From Mycolicibacterium neworleansense (GTDB lineage: Bacteria; Actinomycetota; Actinomycetes; Mycobacteriales; Mycobacteriaceae), in assembly GCF_001245615.1 (NCBI RefSeq), contig NZ_CWKH01000003.1, forward strand, positions 186,001 to 250,000: a stretch of 64,000 nt of DNA, written 5' to 3'. The notes beneath the pieces are model-generated. The model was not told the origin of the DNA, ran no database searches, and saw only the letters and a program-made list of their open reading frames with translations. How positions within the stretch are numbered: the first letter of the stretch is position 1; each line of letters opens with the position of its first letter. The translations under genes were made by a program, and so were the position numbers. This document shows positions 55,743 through 63,865 of this stretch, piece by piece.

Positions 55743-56079
55743 CCCAGGGGTTGGTCCCGCCGGCCGTATGTCACGTCAGAGTGGCTCCCGAGGGCGAGCG
55801 TCACGCTGGAGTGCCGAGACACCGCCACACTCGCCCACATCGTCACGCTGGAGTGGCTGCTGAGGTCGAGGGCCACTCCAGCGTGGCATTCGGGGTGACG
55901 CCTTCGCCTTGACGACGCTGGGCGGTGACGCCGGGCCCGCGCATCACGCCCGAGGCACTGCGCGATAACGAATTCGCCCGGTGCAGTAACGGTTGAATAA
56001 CCGCCACACGTGTCACTTGAGTAACACCAGTAACTCGATAGTTTCGCCTTCAGACCACAAGCAACCGATTGGGAGAACC
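55743..56079. other. 337-base intergenic region with dispersed repeat copies
   Basis: Upstream of pimE (minus strand) and of the first Ala/Pro-rich secreted gene (plus strand). The first half holds several copies of the repeat described separately. The remainder (about 55890-56079) shows no gene; it presumably holds the promoter of the secreted gene. No RNA gene was recognised. Confidence 0.5.
55770..55887. repeat. Cluster of GTCACGCTGGAGTGGC repeats
   Basis: Three direct copies (55770-55785 diverged, 55800-55815 near-exact, 55842-55857 exact) and one inverted near-copy (55872-55887, one difference from the exact complement) of the 16-mer. The last direct and the inverted copy form a hairpin with a 14-base loop. 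The exact complement also occurs at 19137-19152. Confidence 0.75.
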
Positions 56080-56532
56080 ATGATCTTCACCTGGAAAGCA
56101 CTTTCCACCAGCATGATCGCGGCCGCCGGCGCAGTCCCGGTCGCGTTGGCCCTCAGTGCCACAGCGAACGCCGAACCGGTGGCACCGGCCCCGGCGATCC
56201 CCGGCGCGCCGAACCTGCCGATCGTCAACCAACTCGCCAACGTGCCGGCAGCCGCGCCCCAGCTGCTGCAGGGCGTGAGCTCCGCACTGACCGGCGCCCC
56301 CGCCGCCGCACCGGCGCCGGCCCCGTCGGCCACTGCATCGGTGACCCTCCCGCAGGCGCCCACTGCCGTGACGCCGGCGGCGGCCAACGCGCCCCTGGGA
56401 TCGTTGGTTCCGGGCCGCAGCTCCGGCAGTGGCGGCTCCCGCGGCCGCGGCCCCCGGAATGAGCAACCCGGGTGTCGCAGCGCTGGCTCCGCTGCTGACC
56501 GCCGGCCTGCCCTGATCCCCGAACTGGTCTGA
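56080..56532 (+). CDS. Secreted Ala/Pro-rich protein, apparently frameshifted
   Basis: A 150-residue frame. The signal peptide is 1-31 (STSMIAAAGAVPVALALSAT, cut after ANA), then an Ala/Pro-rich body with PNLPIVNQLANVPAAAPQLL. From residue about 112 the reading becomes Arg/Ser/Gly-rich (GRSSGSGGSRGRGPRNEQPG), out of character. Dropping one G from the GGG at 56412-56414 restores an Ala/Pro-rich end (GMSNPGVAALAPLLTAGLP) closing at 56513-56515, giving 144 residues. A one-base insertion (real or a sequencing error) is the simplest reading. GGGAGAA precedes the ATG. By position it resembles Rv1158c. Function is unknown. Confidence 0.7.
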   Translation: MIFTWKALSTSMIAAAGAVPVALALSATANAEPVAPAPAIPGAPNLPIVNQLANVPAAAPQLLQGVSSALTGAPAAAPAPAPSATASVTLPQAPTAVTPAAANAPLGSLVPGRSSGSGGSRGRGPRNEQPGCRSAGSAADRRPALIPELV

Positions 56533-56556
56533 CCGCCCGAAACGATTGGGAAAGCC

Positions 56557-57549
56557 ATGTCACCGCGTAAGTCCCTGAAACTGATGTTCGGCACCGCCGC
56601 CGCAATCGGGTCCACCACCCTGTTGCTGTTCAGCAGCGCCGTCGCCAATGCCGACCCGGCACCGCTGCCGATCGACAACCTGCAGGCCCCCGGCCTGCCG
56701 GCGATGGAGAACCTGAGCCCGATCATCCAGCAGGCTGCGGCCGACCCGGGTGGCGCGGTGCAGCTGCTGATGGCAGCCGCGCAGGCCTTCGCGGCCAACA
56801 AGTCGGAAACGGCGGAATCCCGCAACGTCGCGACGGCGGTCAACCACTTCGCAGCACAGCCCGTCGCCGCACCCGAGCATGTTCCCGCTCTGGGTGCCGG
56901 CAACGACGCTCACCTGCCGATGGGTGTCGACCCGGCCCATGCGGCCGGGCCGGCCCCTGAGGCACTGCCCGCTCCGGCGCCCGCCCCGGCTCCGGAAGCT
57001 GCTCCGGCTCCCGCACCCGCACCGGCTCCCGAAGCGGCGCCCGCGCCCGGGGCTGTTCCGGCGGCGGCCACCATCCCGGCACCTGCTCCTGAAGCTCTGC
57101 CGGCCCCGGCCCCCACGCCTCCTCCTGGCTTCGGACCCGATGCCCCGACGACGCAGGACTTCATGTACCCGTCGATCAGCAACGGATGCCTCAAGGACGG
57201 CGGAAACGTTCTGGCGACGGCGATTTCAGTGGCCGGCCCGGCCACGATTCCGCTGCCCGGCCCGAAAGCCGGCCAGACCGCGTACGTGTTCACCGCGATC
57301 GGCACGCCCGGCCCGGCCGCCGAGCAAAAGCTGCCGCTGAACGTCACGTGGGTGAACCTGACCACCGGCAAGTCCGGCAGCGCGACGCTTCAGCCGCGCT
57401 CGGACATCAACCCCGAAGGGCCGACCACGCTGACCGCCATCGCCGACACCGGCTCCGGCAGCATCATGTCGACGATCTTCGGCCAGGTCACCACGACCGA
57501 GAAGCAGTGCCAGTTCATGCCCACCATCGGATCCACGGTGGTGCCCTGA
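56557..57549 (+). CDS. Secreted Ala/Pro-rich protein (Rv1157c/Rv1158c-like)
   Basis: A 330-residue predicted exported protein. The signal peptide is about 1-33 (SLKLMFGTAAAIGSTTLLLF, cut after ANA), followed by LPIDNLQAPGLPAMENLSPI. A Pro/Ala repeat region (about 130-190; PAPAPAPEAAPAPAPAPAPE) then leads to a folded C-terminal domain of about 140 residues with FMYPSISNGCLKDGGNVLAT, LNVTWVNLTTGKSG and a second Cys in TEKQCQFMPTIGS. Its leader CGATTGGGAAAGCCATG closely matches the leader of the preceding gene, so the two are probably related and co-expressed. A strong terminator follows. Function is unknown. Confidence 0.85.
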   Translation: MSPRKSLKLMFGTAAAIGSTTLLLFSSAVANADPAPLPIDNLQAPGLPAMENLSPIIQQAAADPGGAVQLLMAAAQAFAANKSETAESRNVATAVNHFAAQPVAAPEHVPALGAGNDAHLPMGVDPAHAAGPAPEALPAPAPAPAPEAAPAPAPAPAPEAAPAPGAVPAAATIPAPAPEALPAPAPTPPPGFGPDAPTTQDFMYPSISNGCLKDGGNVLATAISVAGPATIPLPGPKAGQTAYVFTAIGTPGPAAEQKLPLNVTWVNLTTGKSGSATLQPRSDINPEGPTTLTAIADTGSGSIMSTIFGQVTTTEKQCQFMPTIGSTVVP

Positions 57550-57573
57550 CCACACCATATGAATGGGGAAACG

Positions 57574-57615
57574 AAATTCCCGGTCGCTGGCCTGATGGCC
57601 GGCGACCGGGAATTT
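57574..57615 (+). terminator. Strong intrinsic terminator
   Basis: AAATTCCCGGTCGC (57574-57587) pairs exactly with 57602-57615 and continues inward (one G-T pair, then GGCC with GGCC) to a TGAT loop, about 19 bp in all, followed by TTTTGTGT. It ends the Ala/Pro-rich gene pair and could also serve the convergent small gene. Confidence 0.9.
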
Positions 57616-57637
57616 TGTGTAGGGCTGAAAGCTGGGC

Positions 57638-57787
57638 CTAGTAGGCCATGAAGAGGATCATTTCGCGGTCGTACTCACGCCCGGGGTGCTGCTGGGCCAG
57701 ATGGGCCTGTGCCTTCTCCACCAGGTCGTCCTCGTCGGTCCCGCTGATCGCTTCGCCACAAGGGCAGTTCAGATGTGTCTTCGCCAT
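57638..57787 (-). CDS. 49-residue small protein (DUF1059-like)
   Basis: A complete 50-codon frame with ATG at 57787 and TAG at 57638-57640. It encodes AKTHLNCPCGEAISGTDEDD, then LVEKAQAHLAQQHPGREYD and REMILFMAY. The CPCGE motif, the acidic stretch and the helix with two histidines (AHLAQQHPG) resemble the small DUF1059 family, in which Cys/His could bind a metal. It is easily missed because of its length. It lies between the terminator and the convergent-facing HhH gene and is transcribed the same way as the latter. Confidence 0.75.
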   Translation of the reverse strand: MAKTHLNCPCGEAISGTDEDDLVEKAQAHLAQQHPGREYDREMILFMAY

Positions 57788-57832
57788 ATGTTCACCATTG
57801 CATAGGTAGCCCAGCTTTCAAGCCCGAGTCGC

Positions 57833-58420
57833 TCAAGACTTGGCGGCCTTGGCTTCTTTCGCGGCGGCCTTCATCTGCTTCTTGTACGTGCGGACCTTCT
57901 GCAACGACCCGGGATCCACCACGTCGGCCACCGACATGAAACTGCCCGCCGCGCCGTAATCCCCTGCCGCCTCACGCCAGCCCTTCGGTGTCACACCGTA
58001 CTGCTTGCCCAACAGCGCCAAGAAGATCCGGGCCTTCTGATCACCGAACCCGGGCAGCCGTTTGAGCCGGCGCAGCACCTCTTTGCCGTCCGGATCGCCG
58101 CCGGTCCACAGCGCCGTCACGTCACCGTCGTACTCGTCGACGATGGCCCGCGCGAGGTCCTGCACCCGCTTGCCCATCGACCCCGGAAACCGGTGGATGG
58201 CAGGGGTTTGCGACACCAGCTCGATGAATGCGTCCGGGTTGTAGTCGGCGATCTCGCGCGCATCGACGCCACCGAGACGGTCGGCGATCTTCTTGGGCCC
58301 GGCGAACGCCGTCTCCATCGGGATCTGCTGGTCCAACAACATCCCGACCAAGAGCGCGAACGGGTTGGACTCCAGCAGAGCGTCGGCCTCCGGATCTTGG
58401 ACTAGCTGCAGTTTTCCCAC
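57833..58420 (-). CDS. HhH-GPD-type base excision repair family protein
   Basis: A 195-residue protein of the actinobacterial HhH-GPD repair-like group. It starts GKLQLVQDPEADALLESNPF and LVGMLLDQQIPMETAFAGPK, has the helix-hairpin-helix RRLKRLPGFGDQKARIFLAL, and ends in a basic Lys/Ala tail (KKQMKAAAKEAKAAKS). The usual catalytic Lys/Asp pair of active glycosylases is not clear, so it may bind DNA without being a classical glycosylase. Its length and position match Rv1156. The small DUF1059-like gene lies 45 bases downstream. Confidence 0.85.
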   Translation of the reverse strand: MGKLQLVQDPEADALLESNPFALLVGMLLDQQIPMETAFAGPKKIADRLGGVDAREIADYNPDAFIELVSQTPAIHRFPGSMGKRVQDLARAIVDEYDGDVTALWTGGDPDGKEVLRRLKRLPGFGDQKARIFLALLGKQYGVTPKGWREAAGDYGAAGSFMSVADVVDPGSLQKVRTYKKQMKAAAKEAKAAKS

Positions 58421-58453
58421 GTCGCCAGTTTAGGGCTCCGCGCTGCCGACGGG

Positions 58454-58810
58454 TCAGCCGTGCGCGCCCGGGTCGTAGTAGTCACGCCACCCCGTGATCT
58501 TGCCGTCCGCCACCTCGAACGCACCCATGACGGGCAACTCGATCTTCTTGCCGTCGGTGAAGGTGAAGGCGTCGACCCGCTCGGTCAGCACGACGTCGCC
58601 GTTGGTCGCGATGTTGACCAGCCGAAGCTCGGCGAACGTTATCCGGGCAACCCAGTCGGTCACCGCCACCCGGATCTCTTCGATGCCGCGCAAGGTCACC
58701 GTGCTCTGGGCAACCCAGACGGCGTCCGGCGCAAACGGTGCCACGATCTGCTCGACGTCCAGGGTCGACCATGCTTCGAGTTCGGCACGCACCGACTGTT
58801 CTGGGGTCAC
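58454..58810 (-). CDS. NTF2-like/SnoaL-fold protein
   Basis: A 118-residue small alpha+beta barrel protein of the nuclear transport factor 2/limonene epoxide hydrolase/ketosteroid isomerase superfamily. Typical elements are VRAELEAWSTLDVEQIVAPF, APDAVWVAQSTVTLRGIEE, VDAFTFTDGKKIELPVMGAF and KITGWRDYYDPG. No substrate can be assigned. It lies 33 bases upstream of the HhH gene in the same direction, so the two may be co-transcribed. Confidence 0.85.
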   Translation of the reverse strand: MTPEQSVRAELEAWSTLDVEQIVAPFAPDAVWVAQSTVTLRGIEEIRVAVTDWVARITFAELRLVNIATNGDVVLTERVDAFTFTDGKKIELPVMGAFEVADGKITGWRDYYDPGAHG

Positions 58811-58940
58811 GCGCCCAGTACAACATCGCTTTCGGCGAGATTCTCGCGAATGCCCGGGTCATGGGGATTTTGACGCCTGTGTCGGCACGGTGTGCGAATG
58901 TGTACGCGATAACCGGTGGATATGCCCATAGGAGATGGAC

Positions 58941-59237
58941 ATGAGACGCGTCGTTGCACTTCTATTTGCAGCGGTGGCTACCGCGATTGCCTTGGCGGCC
59001 CCGGCCGGCGCCATTCCCGATCAGGGCACGCCGGAGTTCGACAACTACATGCAGGGCCTGGAACGCAACGGCTTCCACCTGAATCCCGACACTGCATGGC
59101 GCGTCGCGCACCAGGCCTGCATGGGCGGCATCCCGGGATACATCAGTTGGGAGCTGGCTGCCCAGGGCGTTCTCGGTCCGGGTTCGGAGCAGCGTGTGTA
59201 CGACGTGGCCAGAAAGTACGCCTGCCCCGTTCAATAG
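58941..59237 (+). CDS. Secreted DUF732 protein
   Basis: A 98-residue predicted secreted protein. The signal peptide is 1-24 (RRVVALLFAAVATAIALAAP, cut after AGA), then a DUF732 domain (FDNYMQGLERNGFHLNPDTA, VAHQACMGGIPGYIS, VYDVARKYACPVQ) with its usual Cys pair. DUF732 proteins are small exported mycobacterial proteins of unknown function. The ATG at 58941 is chosen because AGGAG sits 6 bases before it; the ATG two codons upstream would be too close to the same site. Confidence 0.85.
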   Translation: MRRVVALLFAAVATAIALAAPAGAIPDQGTPEFDNYMQGLERNGFHLNPDTAWRVAHQACMGGIPGYISWELAAQGVLGPGSEQRVYDVARKYACPVQ

Positions 59238-59286
59238 GTGACCTAGCTGCGGTTTCGCCGGATGGCCATCTAAGGTTGGCCGCACG

Positions 59287-60486
59287 ATGTCCGGCGAAGT
59301 TGCAGTCGCGCTGGCCCTGGCGCTGATCCTGGCGGCGGTCGCCGCCGTCGTCGTGGTGCGCACCCGAAGAGTGGTCGCCACCCCCACCGAACGCGCCGTG
59401 CACGCCGCGCTGCACACCGCCGCCCAGGCCGCACGCGCGCTGCGGCAGGGCCTGGACACCGAATCCGCCCAGACCGCCGCGCCCTACCTGCGCGAGCTCA
59501 CCGGCACCGCCGGCCTGGCCCTGTTCGATGACGACGCGGCGCTGCTTGCCCGCGATCATGACGACGAGTCGATCTGGCAGTCCGGGACCGTCGACGTCTG
59601 CGCCGACACCGCACGGGAGTCGATAAGCGCCGGGCGCCGGGTCCTGCACACGGCACGTTCGACGGCGGTCGTGGCCCAGCCGCTGCTGACCGAGGGTGGT
59701 GAGGTGCTCGGCGCCCTGGTCGTGCTGACACCGGCCGGCCCCGGCCCGGGCATGCTCGGCGCGGTCGGCGAGGTGGCCCGCTACGCGGCCAGCCAGCTCG
59801 AGCTCGCCGAGCTCGACGCGTCGCGCGCCCGTTTGGATCGGGCTGAGGTGCTGGCACTGCGCGCCCAGATCAGTCCGCACTTCATCTACAACGCGCTCAA
59901 CACGATTGCGTCGTTTGTCCGCACCGACCCCGACCGGGCCCGCGAACTGATCCTCGAATTCGCCGACTTCACCCGCTACTCGTTCCGCGCGGCCGGGCAG
60001 TACACCACGCTGGCCGACGAGCTGCGCAACATCGACCGCTACCTCACCCTGGAGCGCGCACGATTCGGCCCCAACCTGAAGGTGCGGCTGCAGGTGGCAC
60101 CCGAGGTCCTCAACGTCGTGGTGCCGTTTCTGGCGCTACAACCCTTGGTGGAGAACGCGGTACGGCACGGGCTGGCCGGGACCGGCGGCGGATCGGTGGA
60201 GATCGTCGCGCGCGACGCCGGCACCGAATGCGTGATCACCGTCGAAGACGACGGCGCAGGCATGGACCCGGAGCGGCTGCGCGCCGGGCCCGGCGACGCG
60301 TTGGCCGACCGCACCGGCGAATCGGCCCATGTCGGGCTGACCAATGTGGACCATCGGCTGCGCGCGGCATTCGGCAACGACTACGGTCTGGTGGTCGAGA
60401 CAGCGGTCGGTGCCGGCACCAAAGTGGTGATGCGCGTGCCGAAGTTCCGCTCGGGAGTGCGAGCCAGCGGAGGTGCGTTCGGATGA
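59287..60486 (+). CDS. LytS-type sensor histidine kinase
   Basis: A 399-residue kinase. It has one N-terminal membrane helix (VAVALALALILAAVAAVVVV) and a GAF-like region (about 40-190). The His_kinase domain has the acceptor H198 in QISPHFIYNALNTIASFVRT, followed by RYSFRAAGQYTTLADELRNI and an ATPase domain (PLVENAVRHG, VEDDGAGMDPERL, GLTNVDHRL). It overlaps the LytTR regulator by ATGA and leads a tight gene run towards the symporter. The related BtsS/YpdA-type systems respond to pyruvate or other nutrients; the signal here is unknown. Confidence 0.92.
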   Translation: MSGEVAVALALALILAAVAAVVVVRTRRVVATPTERAVHAALHTAAQAARALRQGLDTESAQTAAPYLRELTGTAGLALFDDDAALLARDHDDESIWQSGTVDVCADTARESISAGRRVLHTARSTAVVAQPLLTEGGEVLGALVVLTPAGPGPGMLGAVGEVARYAASQLELAELDASRARLDRAEVLALRAQISPHFIYNALNTIASFVRTDPDRARELILEFADFTRYSFRAAGQYTTLADELRNIDRYLTLERARFGPNLKVRLQVAPEVLNVVVPFLALQPLVENAVRHGLAGTGGGSVEIVARDAGTECVITVEDDGAGMDPERLRAGPGDALADRTGESAHVGLTNVDHRLRAAFGNDYGLVVETAVGAGTKVVMRVPKFRSGVRASGGAFG

Positions 60487-61280
60487 GTTCTGGCCTGACC
60501 GTGCTCGCCGTCGACGACGAGGCACCCGCACTCGACGAGCTGGCCTACCTGCTGGGCCGGCATCCCGACATCGGCGAGGTCCACACCGCATCCGACGCCA
60601 CCTCGGCGCTGCGCGAACTCAACCAGCACGCCATCGACGCGGTGTTCCTCGACATCAACATGCCCGGCCTGTCGGGCATCGAATTGGCCGGTGTGCTGGC
60701 CAATTACACGAACCGGCCCGCCGTGGTGTTCGTGACCGCCCACGAGGACAAGGCCGTGGCCGCCTTCGACGTCGGCGCCGTCGACTACCTGCTCAAGCCG
60801 ATCCGGCAGAACCGCCTCGACGAGGCCGTGCGCCGGGTCGCCTCCGCGGCGCCGAAAGCCGCCGCCGAACCGGCCGGACCGGCACAGTCCGAGGACCGGG
60901 ACTGGAATGTGGTCCCCGCCGAGCTGGGCGGTATCACCCACCTGGTGCCCCGCGACAGCATCGGCTGGGTCGAGGCCGAGGGCGACTATGCCCGGCTGCA
61001 CTCGGCCACCGGCGCCCATCTGGTCCGAATCCCGTTGAGCACCTTGGAAACCCGTTGGCGCGACCACGGATTCCAGCGAATCCACCGGTCCTACCTGGTG
61101 TCACTGCGACAGGTCACCGGACTCCGCACCGCCGACGGCGCGGTGCTGGTCCGGCTGCGCGCCAACGGATCCTCCCCCGCCGTGGAACTGCCGGTGAGCC
61201 GACGTCAGGCCCGCGAACTGCGCGACCGGTTGGTCCGCGACCCGATGCGCAATCTCAAGCCGGCGGGCACCGATGAGTGA
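60483..61280 (+). CDS. LytTR-type response regulator
   Basis: A 265-residue regulator. The receiver domain (about 1-120) has TVLAVDDEAPALDELAYLLG, the acceptor D57 in AVFLDINMPGLSG and the VDYLLKPIRQNRL loop. A linker leads to a LytTR DNA-binding domain (about 145-250; IGWVEAEGDYARLHSATGAH, FQRIHRSYLVSLRQVTGLRT). The ATG at 60483 overlaps the kinase stop; longer in-frame readings inside the kinase are ignored. LytTR regulators bind paired short direct repeats; obvious targets are the overlapping transporter genes. Confidence 0.93.
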   Translation: MSSGLTVLAVDDEAPALDELAYLLGRHPDIGEVHTASDATSALRELNQHAIDAVFLDINMPGLSGIELAGVLANYTNRPAVVFVTAHEDKAVAAFDVGAVDYLLKPIRQNRLDEAVRRVASAAPKAAAEPAGPAQSEDRDWNVVPAELGGITHLVPRDSIGWVEAEGDYARLHSATGAHLVRIPLSTLETRWRDHGFQRIHRSYLVSLRQVTGLRTADGAVLVRLRANGSSPAVELPVSRRQARELRDRLVRDPMRNLKPAGTDE

Positions 61281-61647
61281 CCGGCCCACTCCGCAACGGC
61301 AGCGGGTCGTGCTCGCCCACCGCCGCGGCACCCGCATGGTCCGCACCCGCGTCGAGGTTCAGGAGCAGACGCAGGTGGGCGACGCCCTGGTGCGGGGCCT
61401 GGTGCGGACGCAACTCGGGCTCGCGCTGCGGTTGGCGGCAGTGGTGGTGACGATCGTCGTCGCCCTCGTACTGCTCAATGCCGCCGTCCCCGATCTGGCC
61501 GCGCTCACCGTGTTCGGGATCCGGCTCAACTGGCTGATCCTGGCCGGGCTGCTGTACCCGCTGCTGTACGGGGTGGGGCGGCTGTATGTGCGGCTGGCCG
61601 AACAGGGCGAGCGCGACTTCGTCCGCGTCGTCGACAGCGAACCATGA
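61273..61647 (+). CDS. Small membrane partner of SSS transporter
   Basis: A 124-residue protein with an N-terminal basic region (TPQRQRVVLAHRRGTRMVR) and two membrane helices (LALRLAAVVVTIVVALVLLN; LNWLILAGLLYPLLYGVGRL). Its arrangement just before an acetate-type symporter and its two-helix plan match the small partners (DUF485-like) that accompany such transporters; the sequence is only weakly DUF485-like. It overlaps the regulator stop and the symporter start by a few bases each, so all are coupled. Confidence 0.75.
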   Translation: MSDRPTPQRQRVVLAHRRGTRMVRTRVEVQEQTQVGDALVRGLVRTQLGLALRLAAVVVTIVVALVLLNAAVPDLAALTVFGIRLNWLILAGLLYPLLYGVGRLYVRLAEQGERDFVRVVDSEP

Positions 61648-63374
61648 CCGGCGCACCGCTGACGGCCGCCGCCCTGCTGGCCTCCGTGGTGGCCACCATC
61701 GCCATCGGCGCGTACGGAGTCCGGTTGTCGCGCACCACCTCCGACTTCCTGGTGGCCTCCCGCAGCGTCGGGCCGCAGTGGAATGCCGCTGCGATCTCCG
61801 GCGAATACCTCTCGGCCGCTTCATTTCTGGGGGTAGCCGGGCTGATCGCGAAATACGGCGCAGACGCGCTGTGGTACCCGGTCGGTTTCACCGCAGGATA
61901 TCTGGGTGTGCTGTTGTTCGTGGCCGCGCCTCTGCGCCGCTCCGGGGCCTATACCGTGCCCGATTTCGCCGAGTTCCGGCTCGGATCGGCCCGGCTGCGC
62001 AAGGTGGCGATGCTCGTCGTCGTGGTGATCTGCCTGTTCTATCTCGCCCCGCAGTATCAGGGCGCCGGTCTGGCCCTGAAAACGCTTCTGGGCGTTCCGG
62101 TCTGGGTCGGCCCGCTGCTGGTCGCCGCGATCGTCATCACCAACGTGGTGGCCGGCGGCATGCGGTCGATCACGTTCGTGCAGGCGTTCCAATACTGGCT
62201 CAAGCTCACCGCCGTCGCGGTCCCGGCGCTGGCGCTGCTCGGGCTGTTCATCAACGATCGCGGCGAATTGGGTGGACCGCTGCCGCCGACGGTGCAGCAA
62301 CAGACCACCGTGCAGATCGAAAACGATGTCATGGTCCAGGTGATCGACCCGGCAGGCATCACCGTGTCCGGCGATCTCGACGGCCGCCACGTCGAATCCG
62401 CCACGATCACCGTGCCGGGGCAACACACCCTCGGCGCGGGCACCACGCTGACGCTGGCGGCCGGCGCCGCCACACCCGTGGTAGCCGGCACCCCGGGCAC
62501 CGGCAGCGAGTGGATCGCCTCGGGCGGCGGCCTGGGCGGCGGTCATCCGCTGTACCAGGTGTTGTCGATCATCGTCGCGACATTCCTGGGCACAATGGGT
62601 CTGCCGCATGTGCTGGTCCGCTTCTACACCAACCCCGACGGGCGGGCGGCCCGGCGCACCGCACTCGCGGTGGTGGCGCTGCTGTCGGCGTTCTACTTCT
62701 TCCCGATTCTGCTCGGCGTGTTCTCCCGGTTGTACGTCCCGCAGCTGCTGATCACCGGAACCGCCGATGCCGCAGTGCTATTGGCACCGGGCGCCGCCGT
62801 CGGCGGGATCGGCGGCCAACTGCTCGCCGCACTGGTGGCCGCCGGTGCGATCGCGGCGTTTCTGGCCACCTCGTCGGGGCTGCTGATCAGTATCGCCGGC
62901 GCATTGGCCACCGATGTGCTGCGCGGCCGGGTGCGCGATTTCCGGATCGCCGCGGTGGTCGGCGGCCTGATCCCGATTCCGTTGTCGCTGATGGTGTCCG
63001 GGCTGGAGCTGTCGCGCAGTGTCGGTCTGGCCTTCGCCGTCGCGGCCTCGACGCTGTGCCCGCTGTTGGTACTCGGGATCTGGTGGCGCGGCCTGACCGT
63101 CGTCGGCGCGGCCTGCGGGCTCGTGGTGGGGGGATGCGTGTGCGGCGGCGCGGTGCTCGTCGCGATCACCGGCGGCGTCGACGACGCGGTGCTCGGCGGG
63201 TGGCCCGCGGTGATGGTCGGTTACCCCGCGGCGGTCAGCGTGCCGATCGCCTTCCTCACCATGATCGTCGTCAGCCTGTTCACCCACCCGACTCCCGGCG
63301 TCGCGCAGATCTTCGCGCGCATGCACGTGCCGGAGCGCCTCGGCCTGGGCGTCGAGCGGGTCCCGGCGGGCTGA
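61644..63374 (+). CDS. Sodium:solute symporter (ActP/MctP-like), paralog A
   Basis: A 576-residue SSS-family transporter with about 13 membrane helices, probably importing acetate or another short monocarboxylate with Na+ or H+. Family elements are TSDFLVASRSVGPQWNAAAI, SGEYLSAASFLGVAGLIAKY, YTVPDFAEFRLGSARLRK and MGLPHVLVRFYTNPDGRAAR. Residues about 210-300 form a long hydrophilic loop (VQIENDVMVQVIDPAGITVS) characteristic of actinobacterial members. It overlaps the small partner gene (ATGA) in the four-gene kinase-regulator-partner-symporter run. Confidence 0.9.
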   Translation: MTGAPLTAAALLASVVATIAIGAYGVRLSRTTSDFLVASRSVGPQWNAAAISGEYLSAASFLGVAGLIAKYGADALWYPVGFTAGYLGVLLFVAAPLRRSGAYTVPDFAEFRLGSARLRKVAMLVVVVICLFYLAPQYQGAGLALKTLLGVPVWVGPLLVAAIVITNVVAGGMRSITFVQAFQYWLKLTAVAVPALALLGLFINDRGELGGPLPPTVQQQTTVQIENDVMVQVIDPAGITVSGDLDGRHVESATITVPGQHTLGAGTTLTLAAGAATPVVAGTPGTGSEWIASGGGLGGGHPLYQVLSIIVATFLGTMGLPHVLVRFYTNPDGRAARRTALAVVALLSAFYFFPILLGVFSRLYVPQLLITGTADAAVLLAPGAAVGGIGGQLLAALVAAGAIAAFLATSSGLLISIAGALATDVLRGRVRDFRIAAVVGGLIPIPLSLMVSGLELSRSVGLAFAVAASTLCPLLVLGIWWRGLTVVGAACGLVVGGCVCGGAVLVAITGGVDDAVLGGWPAVMVGYPAAVSVPIAFLTMIVVSLFTHPTPGVAQIFARMHVPERLGLGVERVPAG

Positions 63375-63523
63375 CCGCCTGCCGCTCAGCCCCGACGACC
63401 GACCGTTCAACGCAACGATGGCCGAATTCGGCGTATCGACGGCGATACCACTCCTGTGTGACCCACCTCTCAATTAGGTTCAGTGCCCATCCGCTTTGCA
63501 CAGCCAACTGTCAGGAGCCCTCG
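63375..63523 (+). other. 149-base gap between the two transporter modules
   Basis: No gene was recognised. CTCAATTAGGTT around 63471-63482 could contain a -10 for the following pair. It separates the LytS/LytTR-symporter run from a second DUF485-symporter pair, so the second pair probably has its own promoter. Confidence 0.4.
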
Positions 63524-63865
63524 GTGCCCGAAACCGACCTTTCCGAGAGGATTGCCCCCACTGGCGAGCAGTTCCTCGCCATGCAGGCAAGTCCCGAATT
63601 CCAGGAACTACGTACCAGACTGCGCCGCTTCGTCTTTCCCATGACCGCGTTCTTCCTGGTCTGGTATGGCCTCTACGTCGCCCTCGGCGCTTTCGCCCAC
63701 GACTTCATGGCCATCCGGGTTTTCGGCAACATCAACGTCGGCTTGTTGATCGGGTTGGGCCAGTTCCTGACCACATTCGTGATCACCGGGCTCTACGTGC
63801 GCTTCGCCAACAGGGAGTTCGACCCGCGGGCCACGGCTATCCGTGAAGAACTGGAAGGCGCCTGA
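63524..63865 (+). CDS. DUF485 membrane protein
   Basis: A 113-residue two-helix membrane protein of the DUF485 family (SPEFQELRTRLRRFVFPMTA, FLVWYGLYVALGAFAHDFM, GLGQFLTTFVITGLYVRFAN). DUF485 proteins accompany acetate/monocarboxylate symporters of the SSS family. The GTG at 63524 follows AGGAG. The ATG of the next gene overlaps its stop (TGATG). Confidence 0.92.
   Translation: MPETDLSERIAPTGEQFLAMQASPEFQELRTRLRRFVFPMTAFFLVWYGLYVALGAFAHDFMAIRVFGNINVGLLIGLGQFLTTFVITGLYVRFANREFDPRATAIREELEGA

Noticed and set aside
55743..56079. CRISPR-like array in the pimE upstream region
   Set aside because: The copies are variable, irregularly spaced and partly inverted, with no cas genes; they fit a small dispersed hairpin repeat better.
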